Shown here: in pieces, positions 53,621 through 61,645 of the stretch
How positions within the stretch are numbered: position 1 is the first letter of the stretch
Layout: every line of letters starts with the position of its first letter
Assembly (NCBI GenBank): GCA_021604765.1
Contig: BQJP01000001.1
Coordinates: forward strand, 186,001 to 250,000
Length of the DNA: 64,000 nt
Reading direction: 5' to 3'
DNA from: Thermodesulfobacteriota bacterium
GTDB taxonomy: Bacteria > Desulfobacterota_D > UBA1144 > Nemesobacterales > UBA2774
Notes under the pieces: generated by a model
Seen by the model: only the letters and a program-made list of their open reading frames with translations
What the model was told of the DNA's origin: nothing
Databases searched by the model: none
Translations under genes and position numbers: made by a program

Positions 53621-53884
53621 ATGAACAATTTTTACATAGCGTTTGCGGTATATCTAAATTTGATATTTATAGCGGCTAAGTTGTGGGAACAAATCACCTG
53701 GTCGTGGCTCTGGGTCATGACACCACTTACGGTGCTCACATTTGTTGGGCTTATCGCAAGCATGGGTAAGACAGCCACGCGAAAGAAATCCACCGGCAAG
53801 ATTATTAATAACATCCATTCCATTCGCGACCTGATTGAATCAACCAAATCACAGAGGGCTCAGAGAGAGGGGAAACGCCATTGA
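53621..53884 (+). CDS. small membrane protein of the prophage region
   Basis: 87 residues with two hydrophobic segments (about 3-21 and 27-50), then a basic tail (GKTATRKKSTGKIINN, SQRAQREGKRH). The stop overlaps the next start. First gene of the phage-like block. Family not recognised; position suggests a holin-like or accessory membrane protein, but this is not supported by motifs. Confidence 0.65.
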   Translation: MNNFYIAFAVYLNLIFIAAKLWEQITWSWLWVMTPLTVLTFVGLIASMGKTATRKKSTGKIINNIHSIRDLIESTKSQRAQREGKRH

Positions 53885-54354
53885 TCAAAGGGGCTCAACG
53901 ACAGTTGGTTTACCGACACATCCAAGAGGCCCTTCATTTCTATTCAAAGTACAAAAAAGGCGAGTCAGTGCCGCACATTTTCAAGGCATATCTGGATGCG
54001 TTCGAGGAAGAATCCGTTATCTATAACTACACGCTCGGGCTGAAGTCGTACGAGCTGAGGGCTGTGCAATATTATTTGGACGGCAAGCGCCCGGAGCAGA
54101 TCGCGGCGGATCAGGATTTTGCTTCAAAGGGCATTCAGCTCAACGACATTAGGATCTGGGTGTTTGGCAACCGGGAGGTTTTTGGCCTAGTGAACACTAT
54201 GTTTGGCGTGTTTATGAAGCAGGCGAATTTTTGCCCGTTCTGTCATGATTCTAAACGTTTCGGTGATAAATCTTACGTGCCCAAGCATTCGGGAACCGTG
54301 TGTCCGCATCGTGAGATGTGGGAGGAGGAGATGATGGAAGGGTGTGATTCGTAG
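53881..54354 (+). CDS. prophage hypothetical protein with Cys/His motif
   Basis: 157 residues from TTG at 53881, overlapping the previous stop; GAGAGGGG lies upstream. Helical N-terminal part (YRHIQEALHFYSKYKKGESVPHIFKAYLDAFEEE). The C-terminal part has CPFCHDSKRF and CPHREMW, a likely zinc site. Family not recognised. Likely coupled to the membrane protein before it. Confidence 0.7.
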   Translation: MIKGAQRQLVYRHIQEALHFYSKYKKGESVPHIFKAYLDAFEEESVIYNYTLGLKSYELRAVQYYLDGKRPEQIAADQDFASKGIQLNDIRIWVFGNREVFGLVNTMFGVFMKQANFCPFCHDSKRFGDKSYVPKHSGTVCPHREMWEEEMMEGCDS

Positions 54355-54425
54355 GTTGGCGGCTATGCGCATGGCGTGGCTTAAGATTAAAGGCAAAACA
54401 ATAGCAAAGGCAAAAGGATTACTTC

Positions 54426-54633
54426 CTACTTTTCCTGGATGAAAAGTAGCAAAAATCGCACGACAGATTTCTACCTTCTTTTGACTGACCAAAAGAAGCA
54501 AAAGTCACCCGACTGCAAAGCCTTTAGCTAAAAATTGATTACTCAGTCTAAATCTTATAATTCCGCCCACACCCCGTATAAGATTTTTACGACTTCGCAT
54601 CAATTTTCTTAACGCACATGCTTTAATGTCGGG
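54426..54633 (+). repeat. paired-hairpin repeat R4, with extra leading half copy
   Basis: A leading hairpin A (CTACTTTTC at 54426) with linker and a broken CACGAC end is followed at once by a full copy: hairpin CTTCTTTTG/CAAAAGAAG (54475), CCCGAC (54508) to GTCGGG (54633), second stem AAAGC/GCTTT, inner stem ATCTTATA/TATAAGAT. The first piece looks like a truncated older copy. Confidence 0.88.
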
Positions 54634-54688
54634 AAGGAAAAACAACTGCAAAAACAAAGACTAAAGCAAAGATAAAACAGAAACTGAA

Positions 54689-55300
54689 ATGAATAAAGAA
54701 AATGGGAATAAGGAATGGGAGAGGGTCACTGGTGAGACGCAGAAGGGGTATCAAGCGTTTTGCATCTACCGCGACATGGGGGCGTCGCGCAGTCTTCAAA
54801 AGGTAGCCGATAAGCTCGGGAAAACATCACGGTTGATTAAAACATGGTCGAGCCAAAACGGCTGGGTCAAGCGCACGACAGCTTATGATGACTACATGGA
54901 CCGTAAAGCGCGTGGAGTGATCGAGGGGAGGCTTGAGGACATAAATTCAGAACACCTAACGATGATCCGTAACGCAAGGGAGTCTGTGATGGTGCCGCTT
55001 CAAGCGCTTCTTAAACGCATAGACAATGCTAACAGAAAAGGAGGCGATCCCTTCGCAGATTTCGATGATAAACCACTCGACAAACTGCTCGACATGGCAA
55101 GACCGTATGTGAAGCTCGTGTTAGATGTAATCAAGTTAGAGCGATTAATGTACGGACTCCCAACTGAGACCATAAAAGCAGAGGGCACAATAGATCACGC
55201 AGTAAATCACGATATCAGAGTCGTAAACGAATACATTGAATCACTCACAGAAGACGAGCTAGTCAGGATTATCAATGACGCAAGACGTTCAGGACATTAG
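54689..55300 (+). CDS. phage terminase small subunit-like protein
   Basis: 203 residues. The N-terminal part ERVTGETQKGYQAFCIYRDMGASRSLQKVADKLGKTSRLIKTWSSQNGWVKRTTAYDDYMDR is the helix-turn-helix pattern typical of small terminase-like proteins that lie just before the large subunit. Family knowledge: it recognises phage DNA and starts packaging. The end overlaps the large subunit gene by 26 bases. No clear ribosome site; the start is the first Met with the family's usual length. Confidence 0.85.
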   Translation: MNKENGNKEWERVTGETQKGYQAFCIYRDMGASRSLQKVADKLGKTSRLIKTWSSQNGWVKRTTAYDDYMDRKARGVIEGRLEDINSEHLTMIRNARESVMVPLQALLKRIDNANRKGGDPFADFDDKPLDKLLDMARPYVKLVLDVIKLERLMYGLPTETIKAEGTIDHAVNHDIRVVNEYIESLTEDELVRIINDARRSGH

Positions 55301-56741
55301 CCCTACAGATTTGGCGCGGCAGTATTTGGTCGAGAAAGCCCTGGATAATTTGCTCACCTATACCGATCTGACATATCCAAAGTATAGACCCAACTGGCAT
55401 CACAAAGTTATAGCCCGTCACCTTGAATACGCGGCAATGGGTTGCATAAAAAGATTGATGATTTTGGTGCCGCCGCGCTATGGGAAGTCGGAGCTTTCTT
55501 CCGTTAGATTGCCAGCTTGGTACCTTGGCAAATATCCGGACAAGAAGGTCATTTTAGCCTCTTACAGCGACTGGTTTTCACTTCAGTTCGGCAAGCACGC
55601 GCGTAATGTGTGCCAGGCCGAGATGCACAGAACTATCTTTCCTGAATCGAGAGTAAGAAAGGATTCCTCCTCCGGAGCTTTGTGGGAGCTGGACGCCGGA
55701 GGGAAGTTCGTTGCAGTCGGTAGAGGCGGTGCCGTCACGGGACATGGAGCGCATCTGCTCATACTGGACGACCTGATTAAAAACATACAAGAAGCGTATT
55801 CTGAAAACGTGCGCGATACGATCTGGGACTGGTACAAGACCACTTTGTTCACACGGCTTGAGCAGGACGCATCTATTGTCATAGTTAACACACGCTGGCA
55901 CGAGGATGATCTGATCGGGCGCTTGCTTGAGCACGAGGGCGAGAAGTGGACAGTGCTTAAGATTCCGGCGATTGCTGATCAAGATTACAAATACCAAGAA
56001 TATAGATACCCGCAAGGTGCTACCTTGTGGCCTGAGAAATATTCTCTTGAAAGTGTACTTGAGACAAAGAATGTCCTAGGTAGCCATTTTGATTCCATTT
56101 ACCAGCAGGAGCCGGGGGCTCAGAGCGGAACAATCTTTAAGCGTGATCTGTGGCGGAAATGTTTCACGCTTCCAAAAAATTCCAAATGGATAATTCAATC
56201 ATGGGATACGGGTTTTAAGACTGGTCAGGACAACAGCTACTCGGCCTGCACTACATGGGTTGAGACTGACAGCGGCTTTTATTTAGTCCACGCATGGTGG
56301 GAGAAACTTACGTTTCCCAATTTAAAAAGATCTTGCCTCGATCTATACGAGAAGTTCAGACCTAACGAAGTACTCATAGAGGATAAGGCTTCAGGGCAGA
56401 GCTTGATTCAAGAACTATTACAAAATACTAAAGTTCCCGTAAAGCCGATCAAGCCCACAGGAGATAAAGCAGCCAGGGCTCATTTAGTCACGCCGCTTTT
56501 TGAATCGGGCAGCGTTTACATTTTGGACGGCGAAGATTGGACCCAGGATGTTATAGAGCACGCGGCAAAATTTCCAAGAACAAAGAACACAGATGTCATA
56601 GACAGCGTCACGCAGGCGCTTGAATATTTGAGGCACGGAAGCCACTTCAAGTATTCATATCACGGGGGCTATCATGCCCGAGCAAGCACAAAGAAATCAA
56701 TATTCGAATTAGAAAGGGAGAAGAAGAATGCCGGAAGATAG
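55275..56741 (+). CDS. phage terminase large subunit
   Basis: 488 residues. ATPase with Walker A PPRYGKSE (66-73) and Walker B LLILDDL (about 161-167), then a coupling motif region. The C-terminal RNase H-like nuclease has WDTGFKTGQDNSYSA (about 313), IEDKASGQS and a final DVIDSVTQALEYL, giving the three acidic positions. It cuts and pumps phage DNA into the capsid with the portal. The start overlaps the small subunit gene; the end overlaps the portal gene by 14 bases. Confidence 0.93.
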   Translation: MTQDVQDISPTDLARQYLVEKALDNLLTYTDLTYPKYRPNWHHKVIARHLEYAAMGCIKRLMILVPPRYGKSELSSVRLPAWYLGKYPDKKVILASYSDWFSLQFGKHARNVCQAEMHRTIFPESRVRKDSSSGALWELDAGGKFVAVGRGGAVTGHGAHLLILDDLIKNIQEAYSENVRDTIWDWYKTTLFTRLEQDASIVIVNTRWHEDDLIGRLLEHEGEKWTVLKIPAIADQDYKYQEYRYPQGATLWPEKYSLESVLETKNVLGSHFDSIYQQEPGAQSGTIFKRDLWRKCFTLPKNSKWIIQSWDTGFKTGQDNSYSACTTWVETDSGFYLVHAWWEKLTFPNLKRSCLDLYEKFRPNEVLIEDKASGQSLIQELLQNTKVPVKPIKPTGDKAARAHLVTPLFESGSVYILDGEDWTQDVIEHAAKFPRTKNTDVIDSVTQALEYLRHGSHFKYSYHGGYHARASTKKSIFELEREKKNAGR

Positions 56742-58113
56742 ACTTTCAAGAGCTGTATTAAGGAAGCGGGACGAGTTTAGAAAATTAGAGCCGATATATA
56801 GATTTTTTGAGGAAGCGTATAAGGGTGGAGCTGATTACATAAATTCAAATCACCTTTACATACATACATTTGAGGACGGCGGGGGGTTCCACGAAAGACG
56901 TAAACGGGCTTATTACTACAACTACTGCGCGCCGATCGTAAACGCTTATAACTCCTTTATTTACAGACAAAAAGTCACAAGAGACTTTGGCAAATTAGAC
57001 GACAACATGCTGTTTCGCGAGTTTATCGACAACTCCGACAAACAGGGCAATTCATACGAGGAATTTATCCGCAACATTTCCAAATGGTCATCCATCACAG
57101 GGCTTCAGTTCATACTCGTAGACAAACCGGCGCAAGAGGCTGAGACAATGAAGGACGAACTCGACCAGGGGCTCTTCCCATATTATGTAAGAGTGTCGCC
57201 GCTTAATGTGTGGGACTGGGGTTTGGACCGTTTCGGCAATTTGCTATGGGTGAAAATTTTAGAGACCGATCAGGATCAGAACGACTTTGAGAAATCTTCA
57301 GACAGCGTGATGCGTTTTAGGATCTGGTACAGAGACAGGTGGGAACTATATGAAGTTGAAAAAGGCACTGGGGGCTCAAGCTCGGCGTTTAAGATAGGTG
57401 AGGCTCCTCACCCGGTAGGGGACGTTCCGCTTGTGCCCGTTTGTCATTTTGCCGAGGAGCCGATGACGGGCTTTTCTCTTTTGAATGATATCGCCTATGT
57501 TAATCGCGCTCTCTACAACTGGTGCTCGTTGTTAGATGAAATTCTCTATCGTCAGACATTCTCTCAGCTAGTAATTCCAGAGGATCCGAAGAATCCGATT
57601 AATGAGAAAGCACTAGGCACAGCGCGTGGGCTGGGATTTCCTCCTGATGCAAAGCATGCGCCGCACTTCATCAACCCTGATGCTTCGCAGGCGCGGGTGT
57701 TGATGGATCAGATTGAGAAAGGTGTTGAGGAGATTTACAGGCTTGCTACTTTGCGCGGAGCAATTGGAGTTTCTGAGGAGTCTAGCGGGGTCGCGCGCTC
57801 ATATGATTTTATGATTACGAACAACACGCTTTCCAATAAGGCTCTTAATATGGAAGAGGCTGAGATGAAGGCGCTTAGGTTCTGGGCAAGGTGGCAGGGG
57901 GTTTCAGACCCTGGGCATGTGATTGAGTATCCGCGGGAGTTTGAAGTTAGCTCGCTTGGAGAAGAGATCGAGAATGTGATTAAGACCAGGACGCTTCGTA
58001 TCTCAGAGCGGTTTGATCAGATAATGAAGGAGAAGATAGTGAAGCGGATGGCACCGAGGTTGTCGAGGGAGGATGTGGAGCGTATCCGAGCAGAAATAAA
58101 AGCTGATGACTAG
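56728..58113 (+). CDS. phage portal protein
   Basis: 461 residues. Position directly after the large terminase, length and content fit a portal: AYYYNYCAPIVNAYNSFIYRQKVTRDFG in the N-terminal wing, YVRVSPLNVWDWGLDRFGNLLWVKIL, LVPVCHFAEEPMTGFSLLNDIAYVNRALYNW (the clip and stem region) and a long C-terminal helix with EEIENVIKTRTLRISERFDQIMKEK. The protein would form the ring at the packaging vertex. No signal peptide. Subfamily not fixed. Confidence 0.85.
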   Translation: MPEDRLSRAVLRKRDEFRKLEPIYRFFEEAYKGGADYINSNHLYIHTFEDGGGFHERRKRAYYYNYCAPIVNAYNSFIYRQKVTRDFGKLDDNMLFREFIDNSDKQGNSYEEFIRNISKWSSITGLQFILVDKPAQEAETMKDELDQGLFPYYVRVSPLNVWDWGLDRFGNLLWVKILETDQDQNDFEKSSDSVMRFRIWYRDRWELYEVEKGTGGSSSAFKIGEAPHPVGDVPLVPVCHFAEEPMTGFSLLNDIAYVNRALYNWCSLLDEILYRQTFSQLVIPEDPKNPINEKALGTARGLGFPPDAKHAPHFINPDASQARVLMDQIEKGVEEIYRLATLRGAIGVSEESSGVARSYDFMITNNTLSNKALNMEEAEMKALRFWARWQGVSDPGHVIEYPREFEVSSLGEEIENVIKTRTLRISERFDQIMKEKIVKRMAPRLSREDVERIRAEIKADD

Positions 58114-58128
58114 AATGATATTTATATG

Positions 58129-58334
58129 TCCTTTTGATTGACCAAAAGAATATTCTTCCTACTTTTCCTAGATGAAAAGTAGCAAAAATCACCGACTGCA
58201 CAAAAATTTAGCTAAAGCTCAATTACTACGGCTAAATGATTAGATTCGCATGATGAAAAACTAATCATGCTCAGAAAATCATTTTTAACGCCTACGTAAT
58301 TGAACTTTTTAACGCTATTTTTGTGAATGTCGGG
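58129..58334 (+). repeat. paired-hairpin repeat R5, with extra leading hairpin
   Basis: A decayed leading hairpin (CCTTTTG/CAAAAG near 58130) precedes a full copy: hairpin CTACTTTTC/GAAAAGTAG (58159-58182), CCGAC (58192-58196) to GTCGG (58329-58333). Stems inside: CACAAAAAT/ATTTTTGTG (58199-58207 with 58317-58325), TCAATTAC/GTAATTGA (58219-58226 with 58296-58303), AAATGATT/AATCATTT (58234-58241 with 58277-58284) and GCATGAT/ATCATGC (58248-58254 with 58264-58270). Confidence 0.9.
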
Positions 58335-58406
58335 TTTTTAAAAGCAAAGATAAAAGCGAAAGATTAAAAAACAAAAACTAGTAAATAAGGTAAAGGGGTA
58401 AGGAAA

Positions 58407-59117
58407 GTGAAGAAAGAATTGACCAAAAGTGTGAATCATTATTACGAGGAGTTGGACACAATTGCCAGGAAGTACAGGACTGAGCTTCACAACACCAAAA
58501 CTGACAGGGGGCTCAGCAACTTTGGTAAGGAGAAAAGAGCAGAAGCCCTTCGCAGTGAGATGCAGGACAAGCTCCACAATCTAAAGCAGGCGTTTAATCA
58601 CGATCTGTCTGAGCGTTTGGAAAATATTGAGCAGACTGTGAGCCCGCCTGACTTTAAGCAGATTCGTGTAAACAACATCCGTCAGAAGCTCACAGAAGGC
58701 GAGGCTTTTCTCGGGCAGGAGAGTTTGTTCTTTGCCTTGCTTGGCTCAATTGACGAGCTTCGGGATGATCTCAACAAGAACACATTTGTAAGCTCTGTGT
58801 CTCAGCTTTCAAATGAGGACATGGGGCGGATTTTTGAAAAAGCTTCTGCTAAAAGAGACGTTAAGAGGCTTGAGTGGCTGAAGGATGCCGCAGTGCTCAG
58901 CGGGCGGGAGTCGGATGCGTTTCTAAAAAGCGTTGATGCTCAGATTGAGACTATTCAGGATGAGAAGCTGACCTCTGAGCAGAGGCAGCTTAAGATGACA
59001 GCGTCTGAGCTTCAGAAGCAAAAGGAGCTTTTTGATTACAGTATGGAAAAGACCCTTTCTAACGACGGGGAGTTTGTGGATTTGAGGGAAGGGGATCAAC
59101 AGCAAGATGATCAATAG
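58407..59117 (+). CDS. prophage helical protein (head region)
   Basis: 236 residues beginning with GTG at 58407 after a GTAAGGAAA-type site. Almost wholly helical and charged, with coiled-coil potential (ELTKSVNHYYEELDTIARKYRTELH; EQRQLKMTASELQKQKELFDYSMEK). Position between portal and scaffold fits a head-assembly protein, but no family is recognised. Preceded by repeat R5. Confidence 0.75.
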   Translation: MKKELTKSVNHYYEELDTIARKYRTELHNTKTDRGLSNFGKEKRAEALRSEMQDKLHNLKQAFNHDLSERLENIEQTVSPPDFKQIRVNNIRQKLTEGEAFLGQESLFFALLGSIDELRDDLNKNTFVSSVSQLSNEDMGRIFEKASAKRDVKRLEWLKDAAVLSGRESDAFLKSVDAQIETIQDEKLTSEQRQLKMTASELQKQKELFDYSMEKTLSNDGEFVDLREGDQQQDDQ

Positions 59118-59227
59118 CTTATAAAGCTGCCCACGAGTATGACTAATAAATAAGTCTCGTTATTGAAATCACATCTATATTTAAGTTATCATCTATTACT
59201 AAATAAACTTATCTGCGGAGTTCATTT

Positions 59228-59866
59228 ATGACAGATCAAAATAGTAATGATGATAATAAATACACCCCATATAAGACAAATATTGAAGATTATATAAACT
59301 CGATTCCTTTAAAACGATTCAAAAAATTGAACAATTGGTTTTTGTTAATCCTATTAATCGGTTTGGTCTCAATATCTGGTATGACGACTTACTATGTAAT
59401 AAATTATGAGTATTATCTTTTAGATCCTTTTATGGATTTTGAATCAGAAGGATACTTCGAAGCTTCTATAAAAAGACAAAGAGAGGCCAATCTCAAAGTC
59501 TATTTAGAAGAAATACAAGAACTACAAAAATTAATAAACATAGCACAACAAGATGGTAGTTTAAGAGTAATTAAAGAAGTAGAATCTTTGCAGGAACACG
59601 CAAATCAAATTTATATAAAAAGAGAAGCTGAAATTGATGTAAGGGAGGAAAAGGGAGAAGGCAATTTTGCTGCGAGTGGAAGCTCTGAAGATATAGGAGT
59701 TTACATAGCAGGTAGTTTGATTATTGTTTTAGTAATTGCTTATTTGACTAGTTTGTATCAAATCTTTTATTCAAAATCTCGCAATCAAATAAAATTTGCT
59801 TCAGATGTAGTAAAGACTTTGACCGGATTCTTTGTAGGAGTTTGTACTGCCATTCTGGGAGTTTGA
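59228..59866 (+). CDS. AT-rich two-helix membrane protein inside phage block
   Basis: 212 residues with two hydrophobic segments (about 37-58 and 157-177) around a long charged, helical segment (KRQREANLKVYLEEIQELQKLINIA). A final hydrophobic stretch TLTGFFVGVCTAILGV ends it. Codon use is more AT-rich than in the structural genes on both sides, so it looks like a separate acquisition (a moron). Family not recognised. GCGGAG precedes ATG. Confidence 0.75.
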   Translation: MTDQNSNDDNKYTPYKTNIEDYINSIPLKRFKKLNNWFLLILLIGLVSISGMTTYYVINYEYYLLDPFMDFESEGYFEASIKRQREANLKVYLEEIQELQKLINIAQQDGSLRVIKEVESLQEHANQIYIKREAEIDVREEKGEGNFAASGSSEDIGVYIAGSLIIVLVIAYLTSLYQIFYSKSRNQIKFASDVVKTLTGFFVGVCTAILGV

Positions 59867-59875
59867 AAATATACA

Positions 59876-60148
59876 ATGCCAAAACATAACCAAGGTGTAA
59901 TTAACATTCTCCATTTATTACCGGAGGAGGCTAGGGAGAGTGTGAATAAAGACAGAGTGGGGTCTATATTGGATTCGCTGTCCGAGAAAGAGAGCCGTGC
60001 TCTGGAGCTTCGATTCGGCTTATATGACGGGAGTATTCATTCTTATGAGAGTATGGGAGATCATTTGAATATGACTTCTATGGGGGCGATGAAACTTTTT
60101 AAGCGAGTTGTAAAAAAGCTCGTTGACGGTGATGGGGGAAGGGTATAG
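59876..60148 (+). CDS. sigma-70 region 4-like small protein
   Basis: 90 residues. LDSLSEKESRALELRFGLYDGSIHSYESMGDHLNMTSMGAMKLFKRVVKKLV follows the sigma-70 region 4 pattern: LpxxExxvLxLRFGL, then a helix-turn-helix with a recognition helix and basic end. No region 2 is present, so alone it cannot be a full sigma factor. It could act as an anti-sigma, an appropriation factor or a DNA-binding repressor. It lies ten bases after the AT-rich membrane gene, which suggests co-expression. Confidence 0.8.
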   Translation: MPKHNQGVINILHLLPEEARESVNKDRVGSILDSLSEKESRALELRFGLYDGSIHSYESMGDHLNMTSMGAMKLFKRVVKKLVDGDGGRV

Positions 60149-60209
60149 TTTATATACCCATGGGACGGTTGCAGCTAGTATGTCCTGCTTCTAGATTTAC
60201 TTTCTATAC

Positions 60210-60378
60210 GTTCTTTTGAACGAGCAAAAGAACCAAAACTCGCAGACATGACACAAATTTAGCTAAAGCTCAATTACTTTGGCTAAATGATTAGATTCGC
60301 ATAAAAAGCTTATGCTCAGAAAATCATTCTTAACGCCTTCGTAATTGACCTTCTTCACGCTATTTGTGTAAATGTCTG
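60210..60378 (+). repeat. paired-hairpin repeat R6
   Basis: Hairpin A GTTCTTTTG/CAAAAGAAC (60210-60233). Long hairpin CAGAC (60243) to GTCTG (60378): both ends changed together from the CCGAC/GTCGG form. Second stem ACACAAAT/ATTTGTGT; apical stem GCATAA/TTATGC. Confidence 0.9.
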
Positions 60379-60566
60379 ATATTCTAAAAGCAACTACAAA
60401 ACTATGCTATATGAGTAAATGCTTTAATGTCGGAAAGATAAATACAAAACCAAAAACAACAGTAGCAGATACGACAATAACGCAATTTTTGTAATGTTGG
60501 GAAAGATAAAAGCAAAAGATAACGACTAATAATTTAAATCAAACAACCTTAAAAAGAGGTTAGTTT
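60379..60566 (+). repeat. iterated A-rich tails and 3' ends of the repeat family
   Basis: After R6 the 3' end appears twice more: GCTTTAATGTCGGAAAGATAAA near 60419-60441 in two overlapping parts, and CGCAATTTTTGTAATG with GGGAAAGATAAAAGC near 60480-60507. Each is followed by an A-rich tail with GCAAAAGATAA-like words. No 5' halves are present, so these are remnants or partial duplications. Confidence 0.65.
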
Positions 60567-61367
60567 ATGCATTTTGAAATACTTGACCGTGTGTGTTGGG
60601 CGGCTGATGACAATTCATCACAGGCTTCGACAGAGACGGGTGACGACCCTAATTCCGGGGGTAGACAGGAGGAAAAAATGTTTACCGAATCACAGGTAAA
60701 CAAGATTGTGCAGACACGCCTTGAACGCGAGCGCTCGAAGATCGACAAAGAAGTCGAGAGCCGCATCAAAGAGCTTGGACTGGACAACATTGATGAAGCC
60801 CAGGCATTGGGTAATTGGCGTGACGAACGGGATCTACTTCTCAGACAAAACTCTGAACAGAAAGAGTCGCTGGAGAAAGCGATCTCGGATCGTGATCATA
60901 GACTCAACGAGGAGCTACGCTTCCATGAGTCTCAGAAACGCCAGTGGCAGAGTAAGTACGAGTCTTACCGAAAGAAGGCCGAGCTTACTCAGCTAGCGCT
61001 TAAAGCGGGAGCCGATCCCGAGAATGTCGACATGATCGTCACATTCACCGAGGGAAAAGTTAACTTGCTCGACGATGGTAGCATTAAAGTTATAAGTGAG
61101 GGCGGAACCGCCCTGATTGATCCCGAGACAGGCCAGGAGATGGGAGTTCAAAAATTTATGACGAATTTTCTCTCAGAACGTCCTGGGCTTGTTAAGGCCG
61201 GTCGCTTAAGGGGCGCTGGCACAGGTGCGCTTAATGCCAAGGTCGGTGGGTACACGATAGATGAGATCAAGCAGATAGCCAAGGCCGATCCTAAGAAATA
61301 TAAAGAACTTAAAGAAGAGGGAATCGTGCAGAGTATCTATCAGAAGCATCTATCGCAGAAGGGGTAG
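60567..61367 (+). CDS. phage scaffolding-like protein
   Basis: 266 residues. A short N-terminal part, then a long charged coiled coil (about 38-150: QVNKIVQTRLERERSKIDKEVESRIKELG, RQNSEQKESLEKAISDRDHRLNEEL) and a small C-terminal domain. This is the usual form of a capsid scaffold directly before the coat gene. An internal ATG at 60678 (MFTESQVNK) has a perfect AGGAGG with five-base spacing, better than the site for the first ATG, so a 229-residue form may be the main or a second product. Confidence 0.82.
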   Translation: MHFEILDRVCWAADDNSSQASTETGDDPNSGGRQEEKMFTESQVNKIVQTRLERERSKIDKEVESRIKELGLDNIDEAQALGNWRDERDLLLRQNSEQKESLEKAISDRDHRLNEELRFHESQKRQWQSKYESYRKKAELTQLALKAGADPENVDMIVTFTEGKVNLLDDGSIKVISEGGTALIDPETGQEMGVQKFMTNFLSERPGLVKAGRLRGAGTGALNAKVGGYTIDEIKQIAKADPKKYKELKEEGIVQSIYQKHLSQKG

Positions 61368-61378
61368 CTATTTTATAT

Positions 61379-61547
61379 GTCCTTTTGACTGACCAAAAGG
61401 ACCAAAAGTCACCCGACTGCAAAGCCTTTTGCTAAAAATTTATTACTACGGCTAAATGATTAAATTCGCATAATAAGACTATGCTCAGGAAATCATTTTT
61501 AACGCCTCCGTAATCAATTTTCTTAACGCAAATGCTTTAATGTCGGG
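61379..61547 (+). repeat. paired-hairpin repeat R7 (mosaic)
   Basis: Hairpin A GTCCTTTTG/CAAAAGGAC (61379-61402). Long hairpin CCCGAC (61412) to GTCGGG (61547). The outer stem is the second subtype (AAAGC/GCTTT), the inner part the first (GGCTAAATGATT with AATCATTTTTAACGCC, apical GCATA/TATGC). Confidence 0.9.
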
Positions 61548-61645
61548 GAAGAAAAGATAACTACAAAAGATAAAGTGAAAGATTAGGGATTTAAGGTAAC
61601 TCATAACAATTAAACAAAATAAAAATTAAAGCCGGGGGAATTTAC

